Assembly: GCA_020633315.1 (NCBI GenBank)
Contig: JACKDV010000019.1
Span: 108,081-172,080, forward strand
DNA length: 64,000 nucleotides
Source: Myxococcales bacterium
Lineage (GTDB): Bacteria > Myxococcota_A > Polyangia > Nannocystales > Nannocystaceae
Direction of reading: 5' to 3'
In this document: piece by piece, positions 35,962 to 44,832 of the stretch
How the letters are laid out: each line of letters opens with the position of its first letter
Numbering within the stretch: the stretch's first letter is position 1
The notes under the pieces: generated by a model
What the model saw: only the letters and a program-made list of their open reading frames with translations
What the model was told of the DNA's origin: nothing
Databases searched by the model: none
Program-made: the position numbers and the translations under genes

Positions 35962-36987
35962 ATGACCACCGACCAGGACCAAGCCGCGCGCAGCGGGACG
36001 CGGGCCGCGAGCGGAGACGGTGCCCACCTCCGCGAGCTCCACGACAAGCTCGATGCGCTCACCAAGAAGGTCGAGGCGCTGCAGGGCAAGCGCTGGATCG
36101 CGGTGGTCCAGGCGCTGCTGGTCGCGGCCACGGTCCCCGTCACGGCCGGGGTGTTCTCCACCTGCGCCGACAAGCGCGAGCGCGAGCTCAAGATCTACGA
36201 TCAGAACCTCGAGCTGGTGGATCGCGCCGTCGACTTCGACAAGGACGTGCGCTACCGCCAGGCGATCCTCTCGTACATGCAGGAGCTCGACGCCCAGCGC
36301 CCCGACGGCTACCACATCGGGGGCTGGCTGGCCGCCAACGCCAAGCTCCTGACCGAGGAGGAGCGCCAGGGTCGGGAGCACAAGCAGCAGCTCAGCGCGG
36401 CGGTGCAGGAGGTGGAGGAGCGCTCGCGCGAGCTCGACCAGACCATCGAGGCCACCGCCACCAAGCAGCAGCTCACCGACGCCGACGTGGTGGCGGTGGC
36501 GAGCAAGGTGGAGGCGCTCGAGGACAAGCTGCCCGAGGCCGTGGAGGCGCAGCAGATGCTGCAGCAGGTGACCCGCAACCTCGGCGAGCCCGAGCTGCCC
36601 AAGCCCGCGCTCGAGACCCTGCTCGTGCCCCGGACCAAGGGCGTCCCCGGAGGGAGCTGGGTGGTGACGATCTCCACCCACGCCAAGGTGAGCGCCGCGG
36701 AGGAGCGCGCCCGGGCGCTGCTCGAGCTCGGGCTGGGGGTGCAGATCTACTTCGTCAACGAGCAGTACCTGACCGCGGTGGGGCCGTTCGCCGACGGCGA
36801 GCTCGCGCGCCAGGCCCTGGCGTCGATCCCCAAGCGACCCGAGCGCAACCCCGTGGTGCGCTCGCTGGAGTCGCTGTGTCCCCGAGCGACCGCGCTGCCG
36901 CGGCCCGAGGGGATCCCCGTGCTGGTGTGCTCGACCCGCCTGGCCCCCGCGGTCCTCGCGGAGCGGCTGCCCCTCCGCGAGCGCTGA
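35962..36987 (+). CDS. Membrane-anchored coiled-coil protein, 341 aa
   Basis: A short cytoplasmic N-terminus with a small coiled coil (residues 23-42) is followed by a transmembrane segment (WIAVVQALLVAATVPVTAGVFS). A long helical region to about 200 ('EVEERSRELDQTIEATATKQQLTDADVVAVASKVEALEDKL' type) then leads to a C-terminal alpha/beta domain (GSWVVTISTHAKVSAAEERARALLELG) that resembles a SPOR-like fold. The function is unknown. Confidence 0.55.
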   Translation: MTTDQDQAARSGTRAASGDGAHLRELHDKLDALTKKVEALQGKRWIAVVQALLVAATVPVTAGVFSTCADKRERELKIYDQNLELVDRAVDFDKDVRYRQAILSYMQELDAQRPDGYHIGGWLAANAKLLTEEERQGREHKQQLSAAVQEVEERSRELDQTIEATATKQQLTDADVVAVASKVEALEDKLPEAVEAQQMLQQVTRNLGEPELPKPALETLLVPRTKGVPGGSWVVTISTHAKVSAAEERARALLELGLGVQIYFVNEQYLTAVGPFADGELARQALASIPKRPERNPVVRSLESLCPRATALPRPEGIPVLVCSTRLAPAVLAERLPLRER

Positions 36988-37020
36988 GCGAGCGTCGATC
37001 CGCCGCCGCGCGGTCGCGGC

Positions 37021-37638
37021 TCAGCTCGCGACCTCGCACTCGGTGGGCGCGGAGGCGAAGCCTTCCGCGTCGATCGAGCCCTGCATCTGCTGGCAGGTGG
37101 ACAGCTCGTCGAAGCACATCACGCGCTCGCCCTCCTTCAGCGTGCGGGTGAGGCGAAAGCAGGCCGCCTGGGCGTGCTCGATGCAGCGACGATCCTCGAC
37201 CTCCATGCCGCTGCGCTCCCGGAACAGCAGGCGATCGATGCACTCGTCCTGGCTGCGCCGACACTCGCCGATGGACCGACCGCCCTTGCGGCCGCGGAAG
37301 CACCAGAAGCCCTGGCCCGCCTCGGGGTCGAGCCCCGCCGCGACCATCGAGCTGCGGTGCTGCTCCTCGGCCTGGGCCATCATGGCCTCGTCCCGCTTGG
37401 CTTCCTCCTTGCGGAGCTGCTCGAGCTCGGCCGTGGTCTGGGCCTGGTTGGCCTGCTCACGCAGACAGTCCTCGTCGTCGGAGAGCAGGCAATTCTGGAA
37501 CACCGGCGACGGCGCAGACGGGGAGGTCTCGTAGGTGGGTGACGAGGACGAGGAGCCGTTGCCCAGGGTCATCTGGCTGCAGCCGCAGATCAGCAGGGCG
37601 AGCCCGAGCCACCCCCCAGTGCCAACACGTGCGACCAC
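37021..37638 (-). CDS. Cys-rich lipoprotein, 205 aa
   Basis: GTG 37638 begins a lipoprotein signal (WLGLALLICGC, lipobox ICGC). A Ser-rich linker, a coiled coil (about residues 65-95) and a C-terminal region with eight Cys ('CFRGRKGG', 'CRRSQDEC', 'CIEHAQAAC') follow. It is probably a periplasmic or outer-membrane lipoprotein; no family is recognised. Confidence 0.6.
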   Translation of the reverse strand: MVARVGTGGWLGLALLICGCSQMTLGNGSSSSSPTYETSPSAPSPVFQNCLLSDDEDCLREQANQAQTTAELEQLRKEEAKRDEAMMAQAEEQHRSSMVAAGLDPEAGQGFWCFRGRKGGRSIGECRRSQDECIDRLLFRERSGMEVEDRRCIEHAQAACFRLTRTLKEGERVMCFDELSTCQQMQGSIDAEGFASAPTECEVAS

Positions 37639-37693
37639 GGCTCCAGGATAGCCGATGGCTCCGGGCCGACAACCGCTCCGTTCGTGACGCGGA

Positions 37694-39823
37694 TCAATAC
37701 TCGAAGCCGCTGCCCCCGATGAACTCGCGCAGGATCGAGGTGGGCGGCACGTGGTCCGGGTAGATCGTGACGAAGCGGTCGAGCAGGCCCAGCAGCCGAA
37801 ACGCGGTGGCGTAGGCCGGGTGGGAGGTGGGCACCTCGAGCAGGTAGCGCTCCGCGAACACCTTGAGCACGCACAGCTCGTACACCAGCGAGCTGTCGAA
37901 GACCTCGTGGGCGTGGTGTTGGTAGGGGAAGATGTGCCGCCGCTCGCCCAGGCGCACCGAGGGCCAGCGCATGATCGTGCTCGCGGCGTCGGTGTTGCGC
38001 CCGTGGCGGTCCCGCACGATGCGACGCAGCAGCCGCAGGTCGGAGGCGTGCATGTGGGTGAGGCGATCGAAGGGCAGCTGCGCCAGCGGGGACACGAAGA
38101 CCCGGAAGATCCGCGACCCGGGGAGCTGCTCGAGCAGCCGCGGGTTGAGGCCGTGGATCCCCTCGAGCATCAGCAGGTCCTGCTCGCCCAGCGCGAAGGT
38201 GGGCCCGCCCTGGGGGTGGCTGCGGCCGGTGGCGAAGTCGAAGCGCGCCAGCGTGACCTCCTCGCCCGCGAGCAGCCGCAGCAGGTGCTCCTGCAGCAGG
38301 TCGCCGCGCAGCGCCTCGAAGGCCTCGAGGTCCATCTCGCCGTCGGGGCCCCGCGGCAGCGCGGCCCGATCCACGTAGTAGTCGTCGAGCGAGACCCCGC
38401 GCGGGCGCAGGCCCTCCACCTGCAGCTGCACCCGCAGCCGCTGGATGAAGGTGGACTTGCCCGAGGACGAGGGCCCCGCGATGCACACCACCTTGAGCTC
38501 GCGACCGCGGGCCACGATCGCGTCGGCGATGCGACCGATCCGCTTCTCCTGGTAGCCCTCGGCCACGCGGATGAGCTGGCTGACGTCGCCGTCGATGCAG
38601 GCGCGGCCCAGCTCGCCCACGTCCTCCACCCCCAGGGCCCGCAGCCAGCGATCGTGCTCGTGCCGCACCGAGCCCACGCGCTGCGCCACCTGGCAGGCGC
38701 CCGCGGTCTCCTGCTCGTCGGGCGGCAGGACCAGCGAGCGACGCGGCGCGGGCACGGGATCGATCACCCCGTGCACCAGCAGCAGGCCGTCCTCGTCGGG
38801 CAGCACGCAGAAGCCGGTGAGCAGGGCGGTGCGGTGCACCATGGGCCCGAAGCGCAGGGCCTGCACCTCGCCGTAGGCCACCATGCGGCAGGTGGCCTGT
38901 CGCCAGGTGAGCAGCAGCCGAGCCGCGTCGTCCCAGCCCACTCGGGCGAAGTGCTCGCGCGCCTCCTCCACCGTCCACCACTGCTCGAGCAGGGGACGGT
39001 CGGCGTCCACGAGGGCGAGCATCTCGGCGTTGAGGATCTCGGCCAGCTCGGCGAAGGGCCGCTCGCTGCCGTGCACGCCCACGTGCAGGCCGTAGCCCAC
39101 CGAGTGCTCCAGGCGCAGCCCCAGCCCGGGGAAGCGCCGGTGGGCCGCCTCGAGCAGCAGCAGGCCCAGGCTCTGCCGATAGATCCGCACGCCCTCCCAG
39201 GTGGCGGTGGTCACCGGCACCAGGGCCGCGTCGGAGGACACCCCGGCCGTCAGCGAGGTGGGGCGGCAGTCGAGCAGGCCGGCCACCACCGGCTCGTCGT
39301 CGACCCGCTCGGGCAGCAGCTCGACCAGGGTGGTGCCGGTGGGCACCTGCCGCACCTGGCCGTCCACCGTCACCTCCACCGCGGTGCGCCGGGGCACCGC
39401 CCGCTCCCGCAGCAGCACGTCCACGTGCCGGGTCATGTCGGTCAGCCGCGTGCCCACGCCCGCGAGCAGGCGACGCAGCAGGGCCAGGGCCAGGGCGGGA
39501 TCCTCGGTGGCGAGCTGCTCGAAGCGCTCGTGGGACAGCCGGGCCAGCGACAGCGGCCCCTCGGCGACGATCGAGGCAGCCCGCGGCTGCCCCATGGCCA
39601 GCGCCAGCTCGCCGAAGTGATCGCCCTCGCGCAGCCGCCCCGCGTCGAGGCCCTCGCGGAGGATCCGAGCGTGTCCCTCCAGCAGCAGGTAGAGATCGCG
39701 ATCGCAGGCGCCCTCGCGCACGATCACCTCGCCGGGCCCACGGGTCAGCGGCTCGAGGTGGGGCAGCAGCCGCTCGGCGCCCGGCAGCGCGCGCAGCAAG
39801 GGGGTTCGCAGCAGGGCGTCCAT
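37694..39823 (-). CDS. cNMP-binding, TGS and uridine kinase fusion protein
   Basis: The 709-aa product joins three parts. Residues 1-130 are a cyclic-nucleotide-binding fold ('REGACDRDLYLLLEGHARI', 'REGDHFGELALAMGQPRAASI'). About 145-440 is a TGS domain plus a ThrRS-type second domain ('VDGQVRQVPTGTTLVELLPE', 'EWWTVEEAREHF' type). From about 450 there is a uridine-kinase/phosphoribulokinase domain with P-loop 'GPSSSGKST' and 'SLDDYYVDRAALP'. TGS-plus-uridine-kinase proteins are known as nucleoside kinases; the cNMP sensor at the front is unusual and suggests control by cAMP-like ligands or use of that fold for binding only. Confidence 0.8.
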   Translation of the reverse strand: MDALLRTPLLRALPGAERLLPHLEPLTRGPGEVIVREGACDRDLYLLLEGHARILREGLDAGRLREGDHFGELALAMGQPRAASIVAEGPLSLARLSHERFEQLATEDPALALALLRRLLAGVGTRLTDMTRHVDVLLRERAVPRRTAVEVTVDGQVRQVPTGTTLVELLPERVDDEPVVAGLLDCRPTSLTAGVSSDAALVPVTTATWEGVRIYRQSLGLLLLEAAHRRFPGLGLRLEHSVGYGLHVGVHGSERPFAELAEILNAEMLALVDADRPLLEQWWTVEEAREHFARVGWDDAARLLLTWRQATCRMVAYGEVQALRFGPMVHRTALLTGFCVLPDEDGLLLVHGVIDPVPAPRRSLVLPPDEQETAGACQVAQRVGSVRHEHDRWLRALGVEDVGELGRACIDGDVSQLIRVAEGYQEKRIGRIADAIVARGRELKVVCIAGPSSSGKSTFIQRLRVQLQVEGLRPRGVSLDDYYVDRAALPRGPDGEMDLEAFEALRGDLLQEHLLRLLAGEEVTLARFDFATGRSHPQGGPTFALGEQDLLMLEGIHGLNPRLLEQLPGSRIFRVFVSPLAQLPFDRLTHMHASDLRLLRRIVRDRHGRNTDAASTIMRWPSVRLGERRHIFPYQHHAHEVFDSSLVYELCVLKVFAERYLLEVPTSHPAYATAFRLLGLLDRFVTIYPDHVPPTSILREFIGGSGFEY

Positions 39824-39875
39824 GCGCGAGCGGCAGCGTAGCAGGGCGGGTGGTCGCCGGCGCCGGGCGACCCGC

Positions 39876-40814
39876 TCAGCCGAAGTGATGCGCCGAGACC
39901 GTCATCCCGCCCATGGTGCCCGACCACTGCACGCGGCCGAGGTCGTCGCCGGCCGCCCCTGCCACCACCATCAGCGGGATCAGGTGCTCCTCGCGAGGGT
40001 GGCACTGCCGGGCGGAGGGCGCCTGCTCCCAGTGCTCGAGCCGAGCGTCGCGCTCGGCCGCGGGCAGGGCGATGGTCTGCGCCAGCCAGGCGTCGAGCTC
40101 CCGCGAGGCCGCGGCCTCGCGCGGCCCCCCGCGGAAGAACGCAGGCAGGTTGTGGTACGAGTTGCCGCTGCCCAGCAGGTACACCCCGCGCTCGCGCAGC
40201 GGCGCCAGGGCACGCCCCACGGCCAGGTGCTCGGCGGGGTCCAGACCTCGCACCAGCGACAGCTGCACCACGGGGATCCGCGCCTCGGGATAGGCGAGCA
40301 TCAGCGGGATGAAGGTGCCGTGGTCGTAGCCGCGGTGGTCATCCTCGGCGACCTGCATGCCGGCCCCGCGCAGCAGGTCGCGGACCTCCGCGGCCAGCTC
40401 GGGATCGCCGGGCGCCGGCCATTGCAGGTGGTAGGCCGCCTCGGGGAAGCCCCCGTAGTCGTAGAGCATGGGCGGCGCGGCGCCGGTGTTGACGGTGGGC
40501 ACCCGCGCCTCCCAGTGAGCCGAGACCACCAAGAGCGCCCGCGGGGCCGGGCCGAGCTCGGCGATCGAGCGCATGTAGCTCGCCAGCGAGCGCTCCTCGG
40601 CCGCGGGCATCCCGGGCAGGGACATCACCGGCCAGGGCCCCCCGCCGTGGGGGATGAACGCGGTGGGCATGCGGGAGGCAGTGGACGTGGGCATGGCGTG
40701 CTCCTCACCCTCGGGGTGATGCCGGGGCTCTCCCGCGACGCAGGCCGTCGCCGCGATCGCGGCGCTGCTGGCCAGGCCGGCCATCGTCCGGCGTCGACTC
40801 ATCGCACGCGTCAT
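39876..40814 (-). CDS. DODA-type extradiol ring-cleavage dioxygenase
   Basis: The 312-aa product resembles 4,5-DOPA dioxygenase YgiD/LigB-type proteins: 'FIPHGGGPWPVMS', 'LVVSAHWEA', 'YDYGGFPEAAYHLQWPAPG', 'GYDHGTFIPLMLAYP', 'HPREEHLIPLMVVAGAAG'. The His residues bind the iron. An N-terminal twin-arginine-like signal (MSRRRTMAGLASSAAIAATACV) also carries a lipobox-like ATAC, so the enzyme may be exported; most homologues are cytoplasmic. ATG 40814 is chosen to include it. Confidence 0.82.
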   Translation of the reverse strand: MTRAMSRRRTMAGLASSAAIAATACVAGEPRHHPEGEEHAMPTSTASRMPTAFIPHGGGPWPVMSLPGMPAAEERSLASYMRSIAELGPAPRALLVVSAHWEARVPTVNTGAAPPMLYDYGGFPEAAYHLQWPAPGDPELAAEVRDLLRGAGMQVAEDDHRGYDHGTFIPLMLAYPEARIPVVQLSLVRGLDPAEHLAVGRALAPLRERGVYLLGSGNSYHNLPAFFRGGPREAAASRELDAWLAQTIALPAAERDARLEHWEQAPSARQCHPREEHLIPLMVVAGAAGDDLGRVQWSGTMGGMTVSAHHFG

Positions 40815-40906
40815 GGGGCTCCCCGGTCCACCCAGGGTAGTCAGTCCGAGACCGGAGCGCACGGGCCGGAGCCCGCGACGCTACGTTGCGCAGCCAGCAA
40901 CGGTGC

Positions 40907-41467
40907 TCACACCCAGCCGAGCAGCACGTGCTGCAGGCGCTGCAGCGCCTCCACGAGCTGACGATCGCCGCGGCTCATCGCCAGGCCCATGGCCCACGCA
41001 TGGGCGATGAGGGCCTCGACCACCTTGGGCTCGAGCCCGAAGCGCTCGCCCAGCTCGCGGGCCCGCGCCAGCTCCTCGGGCGACAGCCCGTCGAAGGCCG
41101 CCACCGTGGTCGCCCCCGACAGCACGTAGGCCGCCTTGCGGCTGGCCCGGGGGAACAGGGCGCTCACCTGATCGAGGTCGAGCCCCGAGACGTCGTAGGC
41201 CATCACGTGCCGCTGGAGCTCGTGGGGGATCGACGCCATGATCATCAGGAACTCGAGGGCCCCCTGCTCGTCGCGGGAGAAGCCGTCGGTGGCCGCCACG
41301 TACTTGATGGCCTTGGCGAGGTTGATCTCCTCCTCGAGCGTCAGCGTGATCCCGTCGTCCTTGACGCGGGCGGCCTTGCGCGAGACCACGTCCTCGGCGG
41401 CCTCGCGGACGGTCTCGTCGAGGCCATCGAGGAAGGCCGTGGTGCTCTGGGCGATCGGGTTGCTCAT
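40907..41467 (-). CDS. TerB-like helical protein, 186 aa
   Basis: This all-helical protein has 'LTLEEEINLAKAIKYVAATDGFSRDEQGALEFLMIMASIP', with the acidic helix pairs of TerB/TerB-like domains. 'GLSPEELARARELGERFGL' appears later. TerB proteins bind metals and are linked to tellurite/stress systems. No other ter genes are adjacent. The start is ATG 41467. Confidence 0.55.
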   Translation of the reverse strand: MSNPIAQSTTAFLDGLDETVREAAEDVVSRKAARVKDDGITLTLEEEINLAKAIKYVAATDGFSRDEQGALEFLMIMASIPHELQRHVMAYDVSGLDLDQVSALFPRASRKAAYVLSGATTVAAFDGLSPEELARARELGERFGLEPKVVEALIAHAWAMGLAMSRGDRQLVEALQRLQHVLLGWV

Positions 41468-41525
41468 GCCGTCGTTCCTCCTCATGCCATAGCCCGGGCC
41501 CGCCCGTCCACCGCCGCGCTCCCGG

Positions 41526-42260
41526 CTACAGGCGCTCGGCGACGGCCCGCAGGGTCCCCGCCGGGTCCTCGTCGATGATCCGACCGTGGCCAGGCACCAC
41601 GCGCACCAGATCCTCGGTGTCGGCGAGGCTCCGCAGCGCCTCTCGCAGCGCCGTCTTGTCCTTGAGCGCGAGCATCTTGAACAGGCGAGTCACCCGCGGC
41701 CCGCCGGTGGAGCCCAGCACCCGGAACACCAGGCCGGCCAGGCCCTTGCCGTGCTCCATGTTGAACAGCAGATCGTTGAGCACGAGGGTGGTGCCGTCCT
41801 CGTCGTGCACGGTCATCACGCCCTCGGAGTCGTCCAGCCCCGCCACGTGGCGCAGCGAGACCACCGCGTCGGCCTCGAGCTCGCCGTAGACGAGATCGAC
41901 GGGGACCACCTCCTCCACCTTGGCGCGCGCGCCCGCGGGGCACACCACCTTGGCCTTCGGGTAGCGCTGGTGGAAGGGCGCCGCGTCGAGGCGATGGAAG
42001 CGGTTGGGCACCACGATAACGCCCACCGGTCCCCACTCGTCGATGCAGCTCATCTCGGCCTCGGGCAGGGCCACCGGGTTGTGGATCACCAGGCTGCCGT
42101 CCTCGCGGCGAGCCACCGCCATCCAGCGCCCGAGCTGCATGCCGGGCACGTAGCCCTTGATCAGCCACAGGCGATGACCCACGCGGTCGAGCGAGGGCTC
42201 GCCCACCACCGTCCACTCGGAGAAGCCCTTGCGAGGAGCCTTGACCTTCGCGCCCGACAT
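41526..42260 (-). CDS. DUF4336-like metallo-beta-lactamase-fold protein
   Basis: The 244-aa product has the DUF4336-type order: 'NPVALPEAEMSCIDEWGPVGVIVVPNRFHRLDAAPFHQRYPKA' in sequence, then a 'LHD..TTLVLNDLLFNM' strand pair, and 'VVPGHGRII' at the end. The two or three His fit a degenerate metal site. The function of this group is unknown. The start is ATG 42260. Confidence 0.6.
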   Translation of the reverse strand: MSGAKVKAPRKGFSEWTVVGEPSLDRVGHRLWLIKGYVPGMQLGRWMAVARREDGSLVIHNPVALPEAEMSCIDEWGPVGVIVVPNRFHRLDAAPFHQRYPKAKVVCPAGARAKVEEVVPVDLVYGELEADAVVSLRHVAGLDDSEGVMTVHDEDGTTLVLNDLLFNMEHGKGLAGLVFRVLGSTGGPRVTRLFKMLALKDKTALREALRSLADTEDLVRVVPGHGRIIDEDPAGTLRAVAERL

Positions 42261-42370
42261 GGCGGGCACGGGACCACAGCCGGGCCGCATGGACAAGGCC
42301 GGACCCCTCGCGAGGAGCCCGGTCCCACCAAACGACGATCGACGAGGCACCTCGGTCGACTCGAGCCGCG

Positions 42371-42442
42371 GCTCGGCCGGTCGACGGGCTCCGGCTCGGC
42401 CGGTCGAGGCACCGGCACGCGTGCTCCGGCTCAGCCGGTCGA
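42371..42442. repeat. GCTCGGCCGGTCGA repeat x3
   Basis: Copies lie at 42371-42384, 42394-42407 and, with one change, 42429-42442. They lie in the intergenic stretch and run into the 3' end of the lipoprotein gene on the minus strand. Confidence 0.65.
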
Positions 42443-42844
42443 GGTGCCCGGTACGCCGTACTCCGGCTCGCCCACCGTGCCCGTGCCGCCGGAGTCGGTG
42501 CCGCTGCCGGTGTCGGTGCTCTCGAGGCCCGTGTCGGGCACGCCGTACTCCGGCTCGCCCAGGGTGGCGGTGCCGCTGGTGGGCGCGGCGGTGGTGCCCG
42601 AGCCCTCCTCGGTGCCCTCGCTCGCCGCCTGGGTGGTCGTCCCCGGCGCGCTGGTCGAGGGCCCGTCGGCTCCCTCGTCACCGGTGGAGTCGTCGCCGGG
42701 GCAGCCCGCGAGCGCCAGCCCCAGCAGGATCGCGGAGGCCCGCGGAGCGAAGGACGTGCGCAGCGACGCGCCGCAGTGGGGGCAGCGCTCGTCCACCGAC
42801 AGCACGTGAGAGCGACACGAGGGACAAGGGCTCAGGCGAGTCAT
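42431..42844 (-). CDS. Zinc-ribbon lipoprotein-like protein with GEPEYGVP repeats
   Basis: The 137-aa product starts with a zinc ribbon (CPSCRSHVLSVDERCPHC). A hydrophobic segment ending in Cys (ASAILLGLALAGC, a lipobox) follows, then a Thr/Ser/Gly tail with two copies of 'GEPEYGVP'. A zinc ribbon before a lipobox is odd. Either the first 30 residues lie in the cytoplasm or the true start is later. No family is recognised. Confidence 0.6.
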   Translation of the reverse strand: MTRLSPCPSCRSHVLSVDERCPHCGASLRTSFAPRASAILLGLALAGCPGDDSTGDEGADGPSTSAPGTTTQAASEGTEEGSGTTAAPTSGTATLGEPEYGVPDTGLESTDTGSGTDSGGTGTVGEPEYGVPGTSTG

Positions 42845-42963
42845 CGCAATCCTCCAGAGTAGGACCTCGAGTATCCCGCCCGGTCGAGCCGATTGCACGC
42901 CGCAGGATCTGCACGAGCGCAGACGCGGCCGCGCGCGACGGCGCTCGGAGGCGAGGCTCCCGG

Positions 42964-43827
42964 CTACGGCCGCACCACCACCGCCAGGCCCACGCCCCGG
43001 ATCCGCTCGGCGAAGGCCTCGAGCCACGCGACGGGCAGCGGGGACAGCCGCTGCCCGTCCGGCTGCATCGAGGGCCGCGCCAGGCCGTAGAGCAGCACGT
43101 CGGCCAGCGGGGTGCCGGCCTCGCGCTCCTCGGCCAGGAAGTCGAGGTAGGCCCGCAGCTCGTCCTCGGGCGGGGGCTCGTCGTCGATGGCGAGCATGCA
43201 GGTCTGGATGCGGGTGCGGCAGCGGGCGGCACAGGCCCGCAGCCCCTGGCGCGCCGCGTCGATCGAGGAGGCGGCATCGTTGTAGCGGCGACGCCCCTCG
43301 GCGGTGGCGCGATCGAGCTTGAGCCACACCTCGCCCCCCGCCGCGCCCAGCCGCTCCACGGCGCGCAGCACCTCGGCGCGGTGCATCATCGAGCCGTTGG
43401 TGATGAGCACCTTGTGGAGCCCGCCCAGCCCCAGCTCGTCGAGCACCACGAGCACCCGCGCCACGATCGAGTCGAGCTGGTGCGAGGTGGTGGGCTCGCC
43501 GTTGCCCGAGAACGCCACGTCGACCAGCTGGCGATGGGCCGGATCGGCCACGTGCTGGGCCAGCCACGCCTCGCGGCGAGCCTCGCCCAGCATCCCCCGC
43601 AGCTCGGCCTCGAGCCGGTCCTCGTCGATCGGCGGCGCGGCCCCCTTCACCAGCTCGGGCACCTGACAGTACACGCAGCGCCAGTTGCAGGCGTTGTTGG
43701 GGTTGAGGTTGATCCCCACCGACACCCCGCCCGCGCGCCGCGAGACCACGGGGTAGACGTAGGTCAGCCCCGCCGCGTCGCGATCGTGATCGGTGACGGT
43801 CAGCCGCGTGGTCACGGGGCGGAGCAT
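42964..43827 (-). CDS. Radical SAM protein
   Basis: The 287-aa product has the [4Fe-4S] motif C-x3-C-x2-C in 'NACNWRCVYCQVPE', the SAM-binding 'FSGNGEPTTS' and 'KVLITNGSMMHR'. There is no extra Fe-S domain. It resembles short radical SAM proteins in bacterial genomes whose substrates are unknown, related to the wybutosine/pyruvate-formate-lyase-activating group. It is isolated from other pathway genes here. Confidence 0.8.
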   Translation of the reverse strand: MLRPVTTRLTVTDHDRDAAGLTYVYPVVSRRAGGVSVGINLNPNNACNWRCVYCQVPELVKGAAPPIDEDRLEAELRGMLGEARREAWLAQHVADPAHRQLVDVAFSGNGEPTTSHQLDSIVARVLVVLDELGLGGLHKVLITNGSMMHRAEVLRAVERLGAAGGEVWLKLDRATAEGRRRYNDAASSIDAARQGLRACAARCRTRIQTCMLAIDDEPPPEDELRAYLDFLAEEREAGTPLADVLLYGLARPSMQPDGQRLSPLPVAWLEAFAERIRGVGLAVVVRP

Positions 43828-43858
43828 GGCGCAGCCCCGCCCGCCGTGCCAGTCGCGG

Positions 43859-44824
43859 CTACGGCTCGCCCGGCGCGGCGAGCACCCGACGGGGCTCGCC
43901 CAGGGGCAGGGTCTGCACCCGCAGCTCGGGCCGGTGCTGCTCCATGGTGGCGAGCAACTCGAGCAGGTCCAGGCCCGGCAGCGGGTGCAGCGGACGATCG
44001 AGGGAGCGGAAGAAGTCGTCGTAGTGGATCGGGATCACCCGCGTGGCCCCCACCGCATCGACCACCTCCTGCAGGTAGCCCTCGGGCTCGTAGCGGCCGG
44101 CCACGCCCAGCAGCACCACGTCGGCGCGGGTGCTCGCGTCGTAGGTCTCGGGCTTGCGCGCCGCGCTGGCGTGGTGCAGCAGCGTGCCCCACGGGTGCTC
44201 CACCAGCACCGAGAACACCTCGCCCGTGCGGTAGTCCCGGGCGCGGGCCGGCACGTGGAAGTCCTCGGCGGCGTGGCCGGGGAAGTGCTCGGGCTGGCCG
44301 TGGGCGCTGGGCCGCAGGGTGATGGTGAAGCGACCCACCGAGATGGGCACCCCCACCTGCGCCGCTCGCTGCTGCTGCGAGTCCAGGCGGCTCGCCCGTG
44401 CCTGCCGCAGCGTGTCGTCGGAGCCGATCAGCACCGCCCCCGTGCGACGAGCCACCGTGGGAGCGTCGAGCGAGTGATCGTAGTGCGAGTGGGTGACCAG
44501 CACCGCATCGAGCGACATGCTGCCGCTGCGCCCCAGCCAGCGATCGACCAGCTCGGGGTCGGACTCCACCGGGCGCCCCAGCAGCACGTGACCCAGCGAG
44601 TCACGGGTGACGAAGGGATCGATGGCGATGCGAGTGGTCCCGTCGTCGATCACCACGCCCGCCGTGCCCAGCCAGGTGAGGTAGATGCCCGGCGGTCGCT
44701 GGCCGGCGGGCGGGGCCGGCAGCTCCCGCGAGCGCAGCTCGGCCCGCGCCCGCGCGGCGCAGGCGGGGAGCACCGCCGTCGTCGCCAGCAGGGCGAGCCC
44801 CGCGGCGAGCGAGTGGATCGTCAT
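43859..44824 (-). CDS. Exported UlaG-like metallo-beta-lactamase-fold hydrolase
   Basis: The 321-aa product has a lipoprotein-like signal (ALLATTAVLPAC). It then has the metallo-beta-lactamase core: 'YLTWLGTAGVVIDDGTTRIAIDPF', 'VTHSHYDHSLD' (HxHxDH) and 'RVIPIHYDDFFRSL' near the end. This order fits UlaG/YtnP-like hydrolases. The substrate is unknown. Confidence 0.75.
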   Translation of the reverse strand: MTIHSLAAGLALLATTAVLPACAARARAELRSRELPAPPAGQRPPGIYLTWLGTAGVVIDDGTTRIAIDPFVTRDSLGHVLLGRPVESDPELVDRWLGRSGSMSLDAVLVTHSHYDHSLDAPTVARRTGAVLIGSDDTLRQARASRLDSQQQRAAQVGVPISVGRFTITLRPSAHGQPEHFPGHAAEDFHVPARARDYRTGEVFSVLVEHPWGTLLHHASAARKPETYDASTRADVVLLGVAGRYEPEGYLQEVVDAVGATRVIPIHYDDFFRSLDRPLHPLPGLDLLELLATMEQHRPELRVQTLPLGEPRRVLAAPGEP

Positions 44825-44832
44825 CGGCGGCC

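Noticed and set aside
37751..39841. A 696-codon open frame on the plus strand opposite the kinase fusion gene
   Set aside because: It is antisense to a gene with P-loop and cNMP motifs; its own sequence is low complexity.
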